64,000 nt of DNA from Rhodoplanes sp. Z2-YC6860 (GCF_001579845.1 NZ_CP007440.1:1430001-1494000), one strand, 5' to 3'; shown: positions 43,470-53,283, counted from the stretch's first letter. Program-made: numbers and translations. The notes: generated by a model from the sequence alone, not told the origin.

Positions 43470-43721
43470 TCACTCTTCGCCCACTAATCTTGCCCTGATT
43501 AGCCGCGCTTTGACTATGGCAGCCAGGACCTCAAGCTCGGCGGCGAAGAGCTCGCCATCTTGTTCTGATACGTCGAATTGCATTTCTTGATTTTGGGATA
43601 AGACTCTTATTTGAAAGCAGTAGTCGGGTTCACGATCCTTGTGACAAACGAACCGATAATTAGCCTTGATCATCTTCAGGTCGCAAAGAGGTTCTGGCGT
43701 ATCCATTGTTTGCTGTTCCAT
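43470..43721 (-). CDS. Small soluble protein, 83 aa
   Basis: ATG 8 bases after AAGGGAG. MDTPEPLCDLKMIKANYRFVCHKDREPDYCFQIRVLSQ then QEMQFDVSEQDGELFAAELEVLAAIVKARL. 12 bp after the MFS gene, hence same transcript. Function unknown. Confidence 0.65.
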   Translation of the reverse strand: MEQQTMDTPEPLCDLKMIKANYRFVCHKDREPDYCFQIRVLSQNQEMQFDVSEQDGELFAAELEVLAAIVKARLIRARLVGEE

Positions 43722-43733
43722 TCAACAACTCCC

Positions 43734-45095
43734 TTACGTGGCTGCCGCGCGAGGTATCGCGATGCTGCCTTTGGGGGCCTTCGACGCCTTGGTCGCAAGT
43801 CCGGTCTCATGAATAAAGAAGCTTAGGACGATAGCGACTACGACGCCGCCGACGAGCGGCAGGAAGCCGTCCTGAAACTCATGCAGCGTGAGCGGGGTGC
43901 CCTGGGGCACCATGAGACGCGAGATGAACGGCGACATGATGCCCGTCGTGACGAACACCAGAAAATTCATTATGCCCGCCGCCGTTCCTTTCACTTGTGA
44001 AGGGTTGGTTTCCTTCATCATGGAGAAGGGGATCATCGCGGCGCCAGACGCGATGCCAAGTACGAGCGCCACTGAAAAAGGTGGGAGGGTTCCTGGCGGT
44101 ACGTAGATGGCGGTCAGTCCGGCGCCCAACATAATCAACTCGCCAACAATCAACACTGGCTTGCGGCGCCCGATCTTGTCGGCAATGTAGCCGAGCAGGG
44201 GGCATCCGATCACCCATCCGATCGGCACCATAGAGGCGTCCGTCGCGGCAGCTGCCATCGGCATATTCTCGCCGGCGTGAAGGAAGGAGGTGGCCCAGAC
44301 CAGCGCACCAATTGTGGTGGGCAGGAAGAGAAGGCCGCCGACGATCCCGGCAAGCCAGCTCTGTACGTTCCCGAACACGATCTTGAACGGATGGAGCAGA
44401 CTGGCAAGCGATAGTGGGCCGTGGTGGCTGGGACTGTCGCCTTGCTCAGACGGCATGATGATCCAGGTTGCAACGGCAAGAACAAAGCCCGCGCAAGCGA
44501 AGGCAATCCAGATGTATTGCCATGCAATTTGGAAACTCCCGGCTGGGTCGATCGCCATATGAACTGGCTTGGAGCCAAACGCAGCGCCTGCCATGCCAAG
44601 GCATTGCGTGAAGCCGATAAACATCGCCAGCATTCGCGCCGGTAGATAGCGGGCCGCGACGTAGGATGAGCCGATGAATGCGAAGATTGCGCCGATGGCT
44701 TGAAGAACGAACCCTGCCATGCCGGCCGCTTCGCTGCCCTGCGCGAATATCAGGCAGCCGATTCCCACGACTGCGATTCCATAGGGTATGGTGTGGCGAG
44801 GGCCGTAGCGGGCGAGTAATACGCCGGCGACCAGGGCCATTACCGCGTAGGCTACATAGTAGGCCGAGATCATCGCGCCGATATGATTGCCGCCCCATGC
44901 AGAGGTCAGCTCCTGCTGCATGATGCCCGGAGCGGAGCGCACCGCATACTGGAAGAAGTAGAAGATAGCGCAGAGCAACCAGGCCAGGAAGAACAGCGGC
45001 TTGAGGTCATGTGGAGTTGAAGGCTCGGCGGATTTCTGAACCCTCGCATTGGTGGATGGAGCTACGATCTTGGCAGTCAAGAGAGGAGGTACCAT
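43734..45095 (-). CDS. MFS transporter
   Basis: 453 residues, ~12 membrane segments. MFS motif A-like loops (LLARYGPRHTIPYG after helix 2; YIADKIGRRKPVLIVGE after helix 8) and YYVAYAVMALVAGVLL. Resembles oxalate/formate- or monocarboxylate-type carriers. 80 bp downstream of pyruvate decarboxylase, so transport of a pyruvate-related acid is plausible, but the substrate is inference. Confidence 0.85.
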   Translation of the reverse strand: MVPPLLTAKIVAPSTNARVQKSAEPSTPHDLKPLFFLAWLLCAIFYFFQYAVRSAPGIMQQELTSAWGGNHIGAMISAYYVAYAVMALVAGVLLARYGPRHTIPYGIAVVGIGCLIFAQGSEAAGMAGFVLQAIGAIFAFIGSSYVAARYLPARMLAMFIGFTQCLGMAGAAFGSKPVHMAIDPAGSFQIAWQYIWIAFACAGFVLAVATWIIMPSEQGDSPSHHGPLSLASLLHPFKIVFGNVQSWLAGIVGGLLFLPTTIGALVWATSFLHAGENMPMAAAATDASMVPIGWVIGCPLLGYIADKIGRRKPVLIVGELIMLGAGLTAIYVPPGTLPPFSVALVLGIASGAAMIPFSMMKETNPSQVKGTAAGIMNFLVFVTTGIMSPFISRLMVPQGTPLTLHEFQDGFLPLVGGVVVAIVLSFFIHETGLATKASKAPKGSIAIPRAAAT

Positions 45096-45175
45096 GGCGT
45101 TCGATTCCTTGCGGGCAGTGTTTGCTAACGGGCCGATCCCGTCGAAGGGGATCGGACCGTTCTGGTGGTAGCGAG

Positions 45176-47011
45176 CTACTGCGGGCTCGGTGGCCTACCG
45201 TTGGCCTTCGCGACCAGATGGCCCCAGGAAATAAGGTCGGACGTGCAATCGTCGCGATCGATGATGCATTCGATCAGCGTCGGCCCATCGTGGTTGGCGA
45301 GCGCGAGCTTGATAGCGTCGGCAAGTTCTCCGCCATTGGTGGCGCGCAGGCCGCTGCCTTGCCCGTCCTCGGCGTTGAACACCTTGATCAGCCCGGCATA
45401 GTCCCAATTCTTGACGTTGTTATAAGGACCATCATGGATCTCGACCTCGATCGTGCATCCATGATTGTTCATCAGGAAGATGATGACCGGAAGCTTCAGC
45501 CGGATCATCTGCGCCACCTCCTGCGCTGTAAGCTGGAAGGCGCCATCGCCGATGAGGGCAATGATCCTCCGATCGGGCGCGCCCACGGCGTACCCGAAGG
45601 CTGCCGGCACCGACCATCCGATATGGCCCCATTGCATCTCGATCTCGAAGCGCGCGCCCCTCGGCAGCTTCAGCTTCATGCCATTGAACCAAGAATCGCC
45701 TGTTTCAGCGATGACCGTGGCGTTGGCGGTCACAAGGGGACGAATTTGCCGAATCAATTCGGCTCGTATGAGCTTTGCATCGGGCTTGGCAGCGTCTTCG
45801 GGGAAAGGCTCAGTTCGGACGCAAGCCCATTCAATCATCGTGGCATCGCGCTTCTCGACCTTGCGGGCGAGGGCAGGCAGGAAATCGCTCAAGTGAACCC
45901 GGCCGAATTCGCGCCCGTCCAGATGGACCCGGTTCGGGTCCGCAGTCAGCACGGTTGGACCGCCTGGCATCGCGGTCCAACCGACCGTCGAATAATCATT
46001 GAAGAGTGCACCAACGCAGACCACGCCATCCGACCAATCGACAACGGATTGCGCGCCGGGAGAGCTGATCTCGCCCCAATAGATGCCGATGAACTGTGGA
46101 TGATCCTCCGGAAAGAAGCTCTTGGCCGCAGCCATGACCGCGACGGAACAGCCGAGGGCATCGGCAAGTTCGATCGCCTCTTTCTCAGCCCCCGCAGCGC
46201 GCAACTTGCTTCCGATCAGAATCACCGGCTTTTTCTTGCTGCGAAGAAAATCTGCTGCAGCTGTGACTGCCGCATTAAGTGACTCGGAATCGCTTGGCTC
46301 GCGATCGATGACTGCACTGATCGGCCCTGGTGCTGCGCAGGGAGCTGCAGCGAGGTTGCATGCGATCTCGATGTAGGCCGGCTTCTTTTCGCGCAGCGCC
46401 ATGCGGATTGCATAGTCGATCTTCTCAGGCGCTTCGGCCGCAAAAGTGATCGACACCGCGGCGCAGGTGATCTTTTTTGCCATCTCGAGCTGATACATGA
46501 AATCGTGCGTCCCGAGCGTATGGTGAAGCAGATGATCCGCCGCCCGGTCGTTAGTGTTAGGCGCGCCAGACACCAGGATGACCGGCAGGTTCTCGGCGTA
46601 GGCGCCGCCAAGCGCGTCGAAGGCCGAGAGCGCGCCGACACTGAAGGTCACGACCGCGGCAGCGACACCATGTGCGCGTGCATATCCCTCCGCGCTGAAT
46701 CCGCAGTTCAACTCATTGGAGCAGTAAACCTGCTTCCTATCCTTGTTCGTCAGAAGCTGGTCCAGCAGGACGAGGGTATAGTCGCCGGCAACGGCAAAAT
46801 GATGCTTTAGGCCGATTTGAGAGAGGCGAGCCGCGAGATAGCTGCCCACTGTATAAGTCACGGCCGTGTCACTCTTGGCTACGGGTCGCGTCTCGGCGCC
46901 AACGATCGGAGATCGGACGGAAGGCGCCTTCGTTATGTTCGGACGTTGCCTGGTCGGGGCATCGAGATGCGTGTGTTCGGACGGCATCGCTGCATTGGTA
47001 TCGATCGTCAT
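45176..47011 (-). CDS. pdc: Pyruvate decarboxylase (Zymomonas type)
   Basis: 611 residues. Very close in pattern to Zymomonas PDC from residue ~52: [100 protein letters not shown], the TPP motif [10 protein letters not shown] ... [26 protein letters not shown]. Catalytic Asp (AGDY), Glu (NELN), the His pair and Glu (TIEV) are all present. It converts pyruvate to acetaldehyde plus CO2. A ~50-residue polar N-terminal extension is unusual. Between slipin and MFS genes. Confidence 0.93.
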   Translation of the reverse strand: MTIDTNAAMPSEHTHLDAPTRQRPNITKAPSVRSPIVGAETRPVAKSDTAVTYTVGSYLAARLSQIGLKHHFAVAGDYTLVLLDQLLTNKDRKQVYCSNELNCGFSAEGYARAHGVAAAVVTFSVGALSAFDALGGAYAENLPVILVSGAPNTNDRAADHLLHHTLGTHDFMYQLEMAKKITCAAVSITFAAEAPEKIDYAIRMALREKKPAYIEIACNLAAAPCAAPGPISAVIDREPSDSESLNAAVTAAADFLRSKKKPVILIGSKLRAAGAEKEAIELADALGCSVAVMAAAKSFFPEDHPQFIGIYWGEISSPGAQSVVDWSDGVVCVGALFNDYSTVGWTAMPGGPTVLTADPNRVHLDGREFGRVHLSDFLPALARKVEKRDATMIEWACVRTEPFPEDAAKPDAKLIRAELIRQIRPLVTANATVIAETGDSWFNGMKLKLPRGARFEIEMQWGHIGWSVPAAFGYAVGAPDRRIIALIGDGAFQLTAQEVAQMIRLKLPVIIFLMNNHGCTIEVEIHDGPYNNVKNWDYAGLIKVFNAEDGQGSGLRATNGGELADAIKLALANHDGPTLIECIIDRDDCTSDLISWGHLVAKANGRPPSPQ

Positions 47012-47079
47012 TACGATTATCCTTGTTGCGGTTAAGCGCGGCCGGTCACCGTTGCGGTCGGCATGATGAAATTGGAGTG

Positions 47080-47961
47080 CTACCGCGGCCGAATTGTCTG
47101 TGGCAAAGGTCCGTTTGCTTTTTGAGGCGCCGATTGCTGCCCGGCCAATGCGAGGGCGACAACCGGGTTCATGCTGTCGACCATCGATGTCGGAATCAGG
47201 ATCGTGGCGCCGCGTTCCTTGGTGGTCTCATAGATGATGTTCATGGCGCGTAGCTGCAGAGCCGCAGGATGATCCGCGTAGGTTTTCGCTGCCTCGACAA
47301 ATTTTCCCGCGATCGCGGCCTCGGCGGACCCAAGGATGACGCGGGCTTCTTTTTCGCGTTCAGCCTGCGCCTGTCGGGACATGGCATCCTGCAAGGCTTC
47401 CGGAATTGCTACGTCCCGGATCTCGACGGACTTCACCGAGATGCCCCAGTCGGAGATTTTGCGGGCGATTTCTGTACGCAAGAGTTCATCTGCAGCGCTC
47501 CGTTCGGACAGCAGCGCCGAGAGCATGGATGAACCGATCATCTCGCGAAGCGACGTCTGCGCCACCCGGTCGATGGCTTCGCGATAGTTTGTGATGTTGA
47601 GGGCCGCCTTCTGGGCGTCATGGACGAACCAAAAGATGATCGCGTCCACATTTACCGGAACCGTATCTTTCGTCAGTGCCGCTTCCGCGCTGAAGGCAGT
47701 CGTCTGGATTCGCTCGTCGATCACGGCTACGACGTTGTCGAGGACCGGGATGATGAGGAAGAGGCCCGGCCCCTTTACGCCGCGCAGCTTGCCCGCGCGA
47801 AGGATGACGAACTTTTGCCAAGTGTTGGCCATCTTGAGCGCGGAGGCAATGACGATCGCGGCGAGCACGAATGCGATGCCCGCGACGACATATCCAACCG
47901 CACCGAAGGCTGCGCCAATGGCAACGCAGGAGATCGTGAGAAATACAGTGATAGGATTCAT
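47080..47961 (-). CDS. Slipin/stomatin (SPFH domain) membrane protein
   Basis: 293 residues. N-terminal membrane hairpin ([34 protein letters not shown]), then SPFH domain ([38 protein letters not shown] ... [41 protein letters not shown]) and a coiled region ([20 protein letters not shown]). The usual NfeD partner is not visible. Membrane microdomain organiser; 68 bp upstream of pdc in the same direction. Confidence 0.9.
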   Translation of the reverse strand: MNPITVFLTISCVAIGAAFGAVGYVVAGIAFVLAAIVIASALKMANTWQKFVILRAGKLRGVKGPGLFLIIPVLDNVVAVIDERIQTTAFSAEAALTKDTVPVNVDAIIFWFVHDAQKAALNITNYREAIDRVAQTSLREMIGSSMLSALLSERSAADELLRTEIARKISDWGISVKSVEIRDVAIPEALQDAMSRQAQAEREKEARVILGSAEAAIAGKFVEAAKTYADHPAALQLRAMNIIYETTKERGATILIPTSMVDSMNPVVALALAGQQSAPQKANGPLPQTIRPR

Positions 47962-48122
47962 TGCCGCGGCTTTCCTACTCAACAGAGCCGCCCCACAGGA
48001 ACATAGCTAATCCGTTTTCTCATAGTTACTGAGCGATATTGCTCACAAAACCTTTCGGACCATCACGATGACGCACTCGCATTGAGAGAGCGGCTAACAG
48101 CAACTCGATCTGCGCACGCCGG

Positions 48123-48374
48123 TTATTCCCGTCGGACGTGTTCCGCCATGCAGGCGCTATACGCTTCGATATTTTCAACGCCATAAACCCACGTCGGATA
48201 TTTGCTGTCGGCGCGAACGCTGCACTCATGCACGGCTAGGGCCCTCGCGGAGCTGATGCCGTCCCCACTGTCCCAGGCGTGGCCTTTGATAGCGTCGGCT
48301 TGGCTGGGCAACACGAGGGCGCCAACGGAAATGCCGAATGCGAGCGCGACGAATGACTGCAAAGTGATTTGCAT
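48123..48374 (-). CDS. Small secreted protein, 83 aa
   Basis: Signal peptide MQITLQSFVALAFGISVGALVLPSQADA, then GHAWDSGDGISSARALAVHECSVRADSKYPTWVYGVENIEAYSACMAEHVRRE, two Cys likely disulfide-bonded. A common rhizobial small-protein layout; function unknown. Confidence 0.65.
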   Translation of the reverse strand: MQITLQSFVALAFGISVGALVLPSQADAIKGHAWDSGDGISSARALAVHECSVRADSKYPTWVYGVENIEAYSACMAEHVRRE

Positions 48375-48798
48375 AGACGCGTCTTTCTGAAAAATTATTC
48401 GTGAGGCGAACCTATCTAAAGGAATTCCGCCTCTTAATAGTTCCACGGCGGGCTCAAATACATTCCGTTTGTTTGATGTGAGGATAGAAAGTGCGGCTCG
48501 GCACTTTACATCGGCGAACGTGGGCTTTGTTTTGCGATGACATCCGATCACGTGGCTGCATCGCTGTAACGCTTGTGAAGGGTGTCTTCGTCATTCCACA
48601 AAAATTCGCACGTTGTAGCAAGCGTGTGATTGTCCAAGCACTCTCGGCTGCGAGCCCCATCGTGCGTGTTGCATTGAATGAGTATTAAGCTTTTTTAATG
48701 TGAGCAATCCGAGACAGTCACACCTCTCTCTGAGTGGAATTTTGGAATCACCCTAGGAAATTCGACGCAAGTCGCCGCGTTGCCAGAAAGAAGTTCAC
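48375..48798. other. 424-bp gap, nothing recognised
   Basis: Contains an AT-rich stretch (48,687-48,705) suitable for a promoter of the downstream stress gene and a weak 65-codon frame with no ribosome site. No RNA or repeat identified. Confidence 0.4.
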
Positions 48799-49359
48799 AT
48801 GAGAATCGATGACTCAGTCGTTGCCATCTTCGCAGATCATCAGGCAGCGGAAACCGCCGTGAAAAAACTAACCAGTGCCGGCTTCGAGATGAAGAATCTT
48901 AGCATTGTCGGCAAGGGATACCATACGGACGAAAAGGTCGTTGGCTTCTACAACATGGGTGATCGCGTCAAGTTCTGGGGCACGAGAGGCGCGTTCTGGG
49001 GCGGCTTCTGGGGCTTGTTCTTTGGCGGGCTGTTTATGACCATTCCCGTCGTCGGGCATGTCGTCGTGCTCGGCTATCTGGCCACGATTGCAGTCGCGGC
49101 CATAGAGAACGCCGTCGTGGTTGGTGGGTTGAGTGCGCTGGGCGCAGCCCTCTATAGCATCGGCATCCCAAAGAACAGTGTCGTTCAATACGAGGCGGCT
49201 CTGACGGCGGATGATTTTCTGGTCATGGCGCATGGTACGGCAGACGAAGTGGCGCGCGCCAAGTCGATCCTTGGTACGGCCAACCCGTCTCGCCTTGATG
49301 TGTATCCGGACGCCAAAGCGGCCGAGCCGACTGATCGGCTCGTCCCGGCCACTGGCTGA
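48799..49359 (+). CDS. General-stress-type membrane-associated protein
   Basis: 186 residues. Opening DDSVVAIFADHQAAETAVKKLTSAGFEMKNLSIVGKGYH is the general stress protein 17M/YflT-like domain; a Gly/Phe/Trp-rich hydrophobic centre (FWGTRGAFWGGFWGLFFGGLFMTIPVVGHVVVLGYLATIAVAAIENAVVVGGLSALGAAL) resembles DUF1269-type proteins; the end is soluble. Membrane-associated stress factor (inference). Confidence 0.75.
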   Translation: MRIDDSVVAIFADHQAAETAVKKLTSAGFEMKNLSIVGKGYHTDEKVVGFYNMGDRVKFWGTRGAFWGGFWGLFFGGLFMTIPVVGHVVVLGYLATIAVAAIENAVVVGGLSALGAALYSIGIPKNSVVQYEAALTADDFLVMAHGTADEVARAKSILGTANPSRLDVYPDAKAAEPTDRLVPATG

Positions 49360-49498
49360 ACGGGACGAAGCCTGGCGGGCGACCGCCTAACGCGGAATTC
49401 AATCCCGTCGCCAAGCTAAGGCGGCAGTCATGATCAAACTCATTGCGGCAATCCAGATGGATGTCGCGTCAAAAAAAGACAACAAGGGAACACAACAC

Positions 49499-50407
49499 AT
49501 GAAACGCTCTGTTCTCCTTAGCTCCGTGGCCGCATGCCTTTGTCTTGGTCTCGCCGTTCCACTGCTCGCGGCTGAGCCTTCGGCGACCGGCGCTGCGAAC
49601 CAGCCGTCTCCCGGCGCTAAGAGCGCTGCAGCCACCCAGCCCGCAGAAAAATGTCTGAGCGACCTCCGCGCCTTCAACAGTCAGATGGAGAAGGACGGTT
49701 ACTGGCTGGGCGGTTCCGGCTACAGTTACGGCTATCCCTTGGGTGAGCCGGGATATGGCTATCGGATGGGTGATTCTCCAGCGTCGACCGCTGGTTATCA
49801 CAACGCGAGGCCGGGCTATGAGGTCCGGATCCTCGTCGCCTCCGCTACCATTCTCGCACGAAACGGCCAGCAGCAGCCGTGCGAGGATGTGCTCGCGACG
49901 ACCCGAGATACCTACCAGCGCTACGTGACTGAAATGCACAGCGGAAAAGTGCACACGGTGGACGTGCCGGGTTGGCGGAAGCAGCAGATTGCAGCCGCGC
50001 AACCGGTTACCAGTCAGAATACCTCATTCCGGTCCGACCAATTGCTCGGCACCGATGTTCGCGACACGCACAACGAAGCCCTCGGCAGCGTCGACGACAT
50101 TGTGATGAGTCCGCAGACCGGCAAGATCGCCTATCTGGTGGTCTCCCGAGGAGGAATATTCGGGATCGGTGAGAAATACGTCCCAGTTCCTTGGCAGAGC
50201 TTCAAGGTCACCCCGAACGCCAACCTTCTCGTGCTTGATGCCACAAAAACCGCGATGGACGGCGCCCCACAAGTGAAGAACGACCAGTTCGGGCCAGGCG
50301 GCAACTTCGTTCAGGAAAGCCAGAAGGTGGATGCCTACTGGAAAACGCACTTGTCGGACAATGGCGCCAACCTGCCGACCAAAGGCACCACCGGATCCAA
50401 AAATTGA
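49499..50407 (+). CDS. Secreted PRC-barrel protein
   Basis: 302 residues. Signal peptide MKRSVLLSSVAACLCLGLAVPLLA; a middle part with GSGYSYGYPLGEPGYGYRMG; then a PRC-barrel (FRSDQLLGTDVRDTHNEALGSVDDIVMSPQTGKIAYLVVSRGGIFGIGEKYVPVPWQSF). Periplasmic PRC-barrel proteins of this layout are common in rhizobia and linked to stress or envelope functions. Confidence 0.85.
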   Translation: MKRSVLLSSVAACLCLGLAVPLLAAEPSATGAANQPSPGAKSAAATQPAEKCLSDLRAFNSQMEKDGYWLGGSGYSYGYPLGEPGYGYRMGDSPASTAGYHNARPGYEVRILVASATILARNGQQQPCEDVLATTRDTYQRYVTEMHSGKVHTVDVPGWRKQQIAAAQPVTSQNTSFRSDQLLGTDVRDTHNEALGSVDDIVMSPQTGKIAYLVVSRGGIFGIGEKYVPVPWQSFKVTPNANLLVLDATKTAMDGAPQVKNDQFGPGGNFVQESQKVDAYWKTHLSDNGANLPTKGTTGSKN

Positions 50408-50528
50408 TCCGATGTTTCTGAACGCACGACCGAGGGGTGGCTCAAATAAAAGGATCTTGTGATGTTACGGAATGCATCCGCGATCGACGGCTATGCCGTT
50501 GCGGCAAGCGACGGCCGGGCGACTTTAG

Positions 50529-50606
50529 ATCAAAGCGCAGATCCAGGAGACCACCTCGGACTATGATAAGGAGAAGCTCCAGGAGCGTCTGGCTAAGCTC
50601 GCCGGC
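50529..50606 (+). pseudogene. groEL: Internal groEL fragment
   Basis: [26 protein letters not shown] is the intermediate/apical segment of GroEL (about residues 345-370). Isolated debris about 18.6 kb from the other groEL remnant. Confidence 0.8.
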
Positions 50607-50633
50607 GCGTGGCGGGGCCGGGCAGGAGAGAGC

Positions 50634-50700
50634 GTGAGCGACGATCCTTACAATATTCTTGGGGTGAAGAAGGATGCCACGCAGGCGGATATTCGGTACG
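50634..50700 (+). pseudogene. J-domain (DnaJ/CbpA) 5' fragment
   Basis: From [23 protein letters not shown], the first helix of a J domain, then the frame is lost before HPD. Twenty-odd bases after the groEL fragment, so both derive from a chaperone cluster. Confidence 0.7.
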
Positions 50701-50859
50701 CTCGACAGCATCGCAACCGTCCTGTTCGGACCTCGGTCCGAAATTGCGCCCCGCGCAGCTGCAGACGCTTGCGGCGTCATTCGAGCGCTCGGTCATTCAG
50801 CGGCTCGGTTAAAAACAGCGGTCCCGTCAGGGGTCGCGTAGGTCATCCAGTAGAGGAAC

Positions 50860-51036
50860 ATGTACTCAACTCAAAACATAAACACCGGGAAGAGCTGGTC
50901 AGAGATGGACCTTGAGGACATCCACGACTTCATTCCCGTCATGACTCTGGCGGAGCTTGCCGACTACCTCTGCCGCTCAGAGGAAGAGGTAGCCGCAAAA
51001 CTTGAAGAGCTTAAAGTTTCTCCGCGACTCGGTTGA
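50860..51036 (+). CDS. Small helical protein, 58 aa
   Basis: [20 protein letters not shown] then [31 protein letters not shown]: a helical, HTH-like small protein of a rhizobial type (W-S/T-E-M-D-x-DL...LCR-x-EEV). GAGG upstream. Its end overlaps the convergent DUF3606 gene. Confidence 0.65.
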   Translation: MYSTQNINTGKSWSEMDLEDIHDFIPVMTLAELADYLCRSEEEVAAKLEELKVSPRLG

Positions 51037-51220
51037 GCTTGTCGCGGTTGTTGCCAACCTTCTTGATAAGATTCCGGGCCTGCTCACGGGAAATCCCGTG
51101 CTTGGTGGCGACGTAACCGACCTCGTAGCCTTCACTCCCCAAAACCTTGCTTCGATCAGCCTTGTCCCGTTTGGATTTATTATCCGCATCTGAACCTCCT
51201 CCGGTTGATATGGTTGGCAT
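51011..51220 (-). CDS. DUF3606 protein
   Basis: 69 residues; the C-terminal 45 ([39 protein letters not shown]) match the DUF3606 helix-turn-helix-like pattern. N-terminus Ser/Gly/Asp/Lys-rich. Function unknown; common on rhizobial chromosomes and plasmids. Confidence 0.75.
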   Translation of the reverse strand: MPTISTGGGSDADNKSKRDKADRSKVLGSEGYEVGYVATKHGISREQARNLIKKVGNNRDKLNRVAEKL

Positions 51221-51287
51221 AGGCGCGCTTCCCGGAGCGGCTTAGCGCCTAGCAAACGCTCGGTCTTGGGCCCAACGGGAGCGAAGA

Positions 51288-51316
51288 GCCCGGCCGCCAA
51301 GCGCGTTCGGGCTTTT
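51288..51316. terminator. Bidirectional hairpin
   Basis: AGCCCG / CGGGCT arms followed by TTTTTC on the plus strand, between two minus-strand genes. Confidence 0.5.
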
Positions 51317-51320
51317 TCGT

Positions 51321-51521
51321 TTATCCGAGCGCGCCTTCTCCGGCTTCGCGGGGTTCGACGGTTATCGCTACGCCGTAACCAAGCTTGATGGCATTTGACG
51401 CAGCGATAGCGGCAGATTCAAACGCGGCCTCTTTGGTGGCGTAATCACCTTCAAGAACGCCATCGTGGTTGACCGCCCAGTTTTGCCCCTGGCGGATAAT
51501 CTTATAGCTCGCTGTGGTCAT
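51321..51521 (-). CDS. DUF2188-like small protein, 66 aa
   Basis: YKIIRQGQNWAVNHDGVLEGDYATKEAAFESAAIAASNAIKLGYGVAITVEP: the W-x-V...G...Y-x-TKE-A pattern of DUF2188-like proteins. Starts inside the end of the preceding small gene (different frame), so coupled. Confidence 0.7.
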   Translation of the reverse strand: MTTASYKIIRQGQNWAVNHDGVLEGDYATKEAAFESAAIAASNAIKLGYGVAITVEPREAGEGALG

Positions 51522-51654
51522 CGTTCCGGCCCTTGTCTTTGTCGATCGGTCCCTTGCGCTCGCGCTTCAGGCCCTCGGGGAGTTCATTCTCACCGCCACG
51601 AAGGTCATCCTGCGATTTGTCCTGGCCGGTGAGGCCCTTTTTCTCTTCGGTCAT
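51502..51654 (-). CDS. Small hydrophilic protein, 50 aa
   Basis: MTEEKKGLTGQDKSQDDLRG then GENELPEGLKRERKGPIDKDKGRNDDHSEL. I recognise the ELPEGLxRERKGPxDKDxGRN core as a recurrent rhizobial small protein. Disordered, function unknown. Upstream partner of the DUF2188-like gene. Confidence 0.7.
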   Translation of the reverse strand: MTEEKKGLTGQDKSQDDLRGGENELPEGLKRERKGPIDKDKGRNDDHSEL

Positions 51655-51806
51655 GTGGGATCCCTATCTGAGGAAGAAAAAACCATCAGAAATCCCGACA
51701 GGCAGATCACCGCCAGCGCCGCGACGCGAGAGTAGGGTTCTTCGCCTTGTGCTGGTTCGGGTTCACCTCTTTATCGACCACACTACTGACGGTTTGCTGG
51801 CGCGGG

Positions 51807-51977
51807 TCATCCATGAACGTGCTTCCGCTTTTCGAGCCAATCTTTTGTATCAGCCATTTTTTCCCAGCTCTCCGCTAAACTTTCGAGCCGCGCCTTGACC
51901 TCGGGCTTATTGGTTCCCTCGATTAGCTTTTTGCAGTTCTCGGCGTGCCGTCGCATGTCTTCAACGGTGTGCCTCAT
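51807..51977 (-). CDS. Small helical protein (ECxxLA-like family) 4
   Basis: 56 residues; GGGAGG 5 bases before the ATG. VEDMRRHAENCKKLIEGTNKPEVKARLESLAESWEKMADTKDWL: helix-Cys-helix-Trp layout like 22,730. Function unknown. Confidence 0.7.
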   Translation of the reverse strand: MRHTVEDMRRHAENCKKLIEGTNKPEVKARLESLAESWEKMADTKDWLEKRKHVHG

Positions 51978-52040
51978 GTGACCTCCCAGAAGAGTGCGAG
52001 CACATTGAATGAACGGAACCAACGTGGCCTAGTTCCACAA

Positions 52041-52068
52041 CGAAAAAGCCCGCCGAAGCGGGCTTCAC
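52041..52068 (-). terminator. Intrinsic terminator
   Basis: Minus-strand AGCCCGC-TTCG-GCGGGCT followed by TTTTCG; ends the 52,412-52,079 pair. Confidence 0.85.
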
Positions 52069-52078
52069 CGTCGAAGAT

Positions 52079-52207
52079 TTAGCCCTCGTAGGGTGTAGGT
52101 TTGGGCACGAGCTTAAACGTCACTTTGGTCGGAGCCTTAGCCAATGGGAGTAACACCATTTCAAGCCAGCGCTGATACATCACAAACGGAATCATCATCG
52201 GGTTCAT
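52079..52207 (-). CDS. Small hydrophobic protein, 42 aa
   Basis: MNPMMIPFVMYQRWLEMVLL then PLAKAPTKVTFKLVPKPTPYEG. AAGGAG lies 6 bases before the ATG and a terminator follows, so expression is well supported. Amphipathic, membrane-binding or phasin-like; function unknown. Confidence 0.7.
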   Translation of the reverse strand: MNPMMIPFVMYQRWLEMVLLPLAKAPTKVTFKLVPKPTPYEG

Positions 52208-52217
52208 GTTGTGCTCC

Positions 52218-52412
52218 TTACGCGGCGGCCGCTGCGGGCGAAAACGTCAATTCAGGCCACACCATCAGCAGAAATTCACGTCCACAATCACACTGGAAGT
52301 GTTTCACCGCGGCGTCTTCCGAACGCTTCTCTAGCTTGACGTAGCGCATGGCTTTTCCACACGCGCAGTCAGGTACATCGGTGGAATTGGGCTCAAGCAG
52401 TCGGTCAAACAT
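52218..52412 (-). CDS. Small zinc-ribbon protein, 64 aa
   Basis: MFDRLLEPNSTDVPDCACGKAMRYVKLEKR ... VKHFQCDCGREFLLMVWPEL: two C-x-C pairs suitable for zinc. 10 bp before the 42-aa gene. Related in layout, not sequence, to the Gln-tail zinc ribbons. Confidence 0.65.
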   Translation of the reverse strand: MFDRLLEPNSTDVPDCACGKAMRYVKLEKRSEDAAVKHFQCDCGREFLLMVWPELTFSPAAAAA

Positions 52413-52427
52413 CAATGGCTCCGGGTT

Positions 52428-53010
52428 CTATGGAGATAATGCGCTGCAAGAGACTTCGTTCCGCAGCGCAGCATATCTGCAGCAGCTCGATACGGCCGAT
52501 CGCCAGGAGAAGTCGGAGGCGCTCAAAACCTAGACAGATCGCCTCAAAGACAAGATCGCGAAGCTGAAGGAGCAGATGCAGAATCTGGGGGAACTCCGGG
52601 TGCAGATGCTGGCGGCCCCGGATCAACAGATATCACTGACCGATCCTGACTCTTGCTCGATGGCGACCAGCGGCCGAGGGTCTGGTGTCGTCGACTACAA
52701 CGTTCAAGTTGCCGTGGAGACCAAGCATCATCCGATCATCACGCATGAGGTGACCAACGTCGGAACCGACCGATCGCAGCTCTCGACCATGGCGAAGGCC
52801 GCGAAGGCGACATTGGGAGTAGAGAGCCTCGATGCGGTCGCTGACCGCGGCTACTTCAGCAGCGAAGAGATCCTAGCCTGCGAGAATGCCGGCATCATGG
52901 TCACGCTGCTCAAGCCGATGACCTCGGGCATCATTGCCAAGTGGCGTTTCGGCAAACAGGACTTCCGCTACCTGGCCGAGCAGGACGTTTACATCTGTCC
53001 GGCCGGGGAA
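52428..53010 (+). pseudogene. IS1182-family transposase fragment
   Basis: QETSFRSAAYLQQLDTADRQEKSEALKT, one TAG (52,531), then DRLKDKIAKLKEQMQNLGE and the DDE core GSGVVDYNVQVAVETKHHPIITHEVTNVGTDRSQL ... VADRGYFSSEEILACENAGI. Both ends missing. The C-terminal end of a related transposase survives inverted at 55,731. Confidence 0.8.
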
Positions 53011-53049
53011 CCACTACACCAACGAAGAACATGGCATGCTCCTGCGCCG

Positions 53050-53283
53050 CTATTCCTTCGGCTCGTCTTTCTTCGGCTGCGGCTGTTGTTGCTGTAGCTG
53101 CACCGTTTGGCTCGCTTGCGGCGGCTGCTTCGGCGCAAACTCCCAAGCGACCCATGTGGACCGCTCACATGAGTTGCAACGGTAGATGCGATGGCCGGGA
53201 TCACTACCGAGCGGAGACAGCTCAGTGACGAAGTCAGCCTGTGTGCCGCAGTGCTCGCACGGCACGAACTCGTCGATAGACAT
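53050..53283 (-). CDS. Zinc-ribbon protein with Gln/Lys tail (intact copy)
   Basis: 77 residues: MSIDEFVPCEHCGTQADFVT ... GHRIYRCNSCERSTWVAWEFAPKQPPQAS then QLQQQQPQPKKDEPKE. Two C-x2-C knuckles make a zinc ribbon like those recognising protein or nucleic acid; the Gln-rich tail is shared with 17,503 and 17,917. Inverted duplicate of the broken copy at 39,815, including ~170 bp upstream. Function unknown. Confidence 0.75.
   Translation of the reverse strand: MSIDEFVPCEHCGTQADFVTELSPLGSDPGHRIYRCNSCERSTWVAWEFAPKQPPQASQTVQLQQQQPQPKKDEPKE

Noticed and set aside
48491-48688. 65-codon frame before the stress gene
   Set aside because: GTG start without ribosome site, mixed composition, overlaps the probable promoter region.
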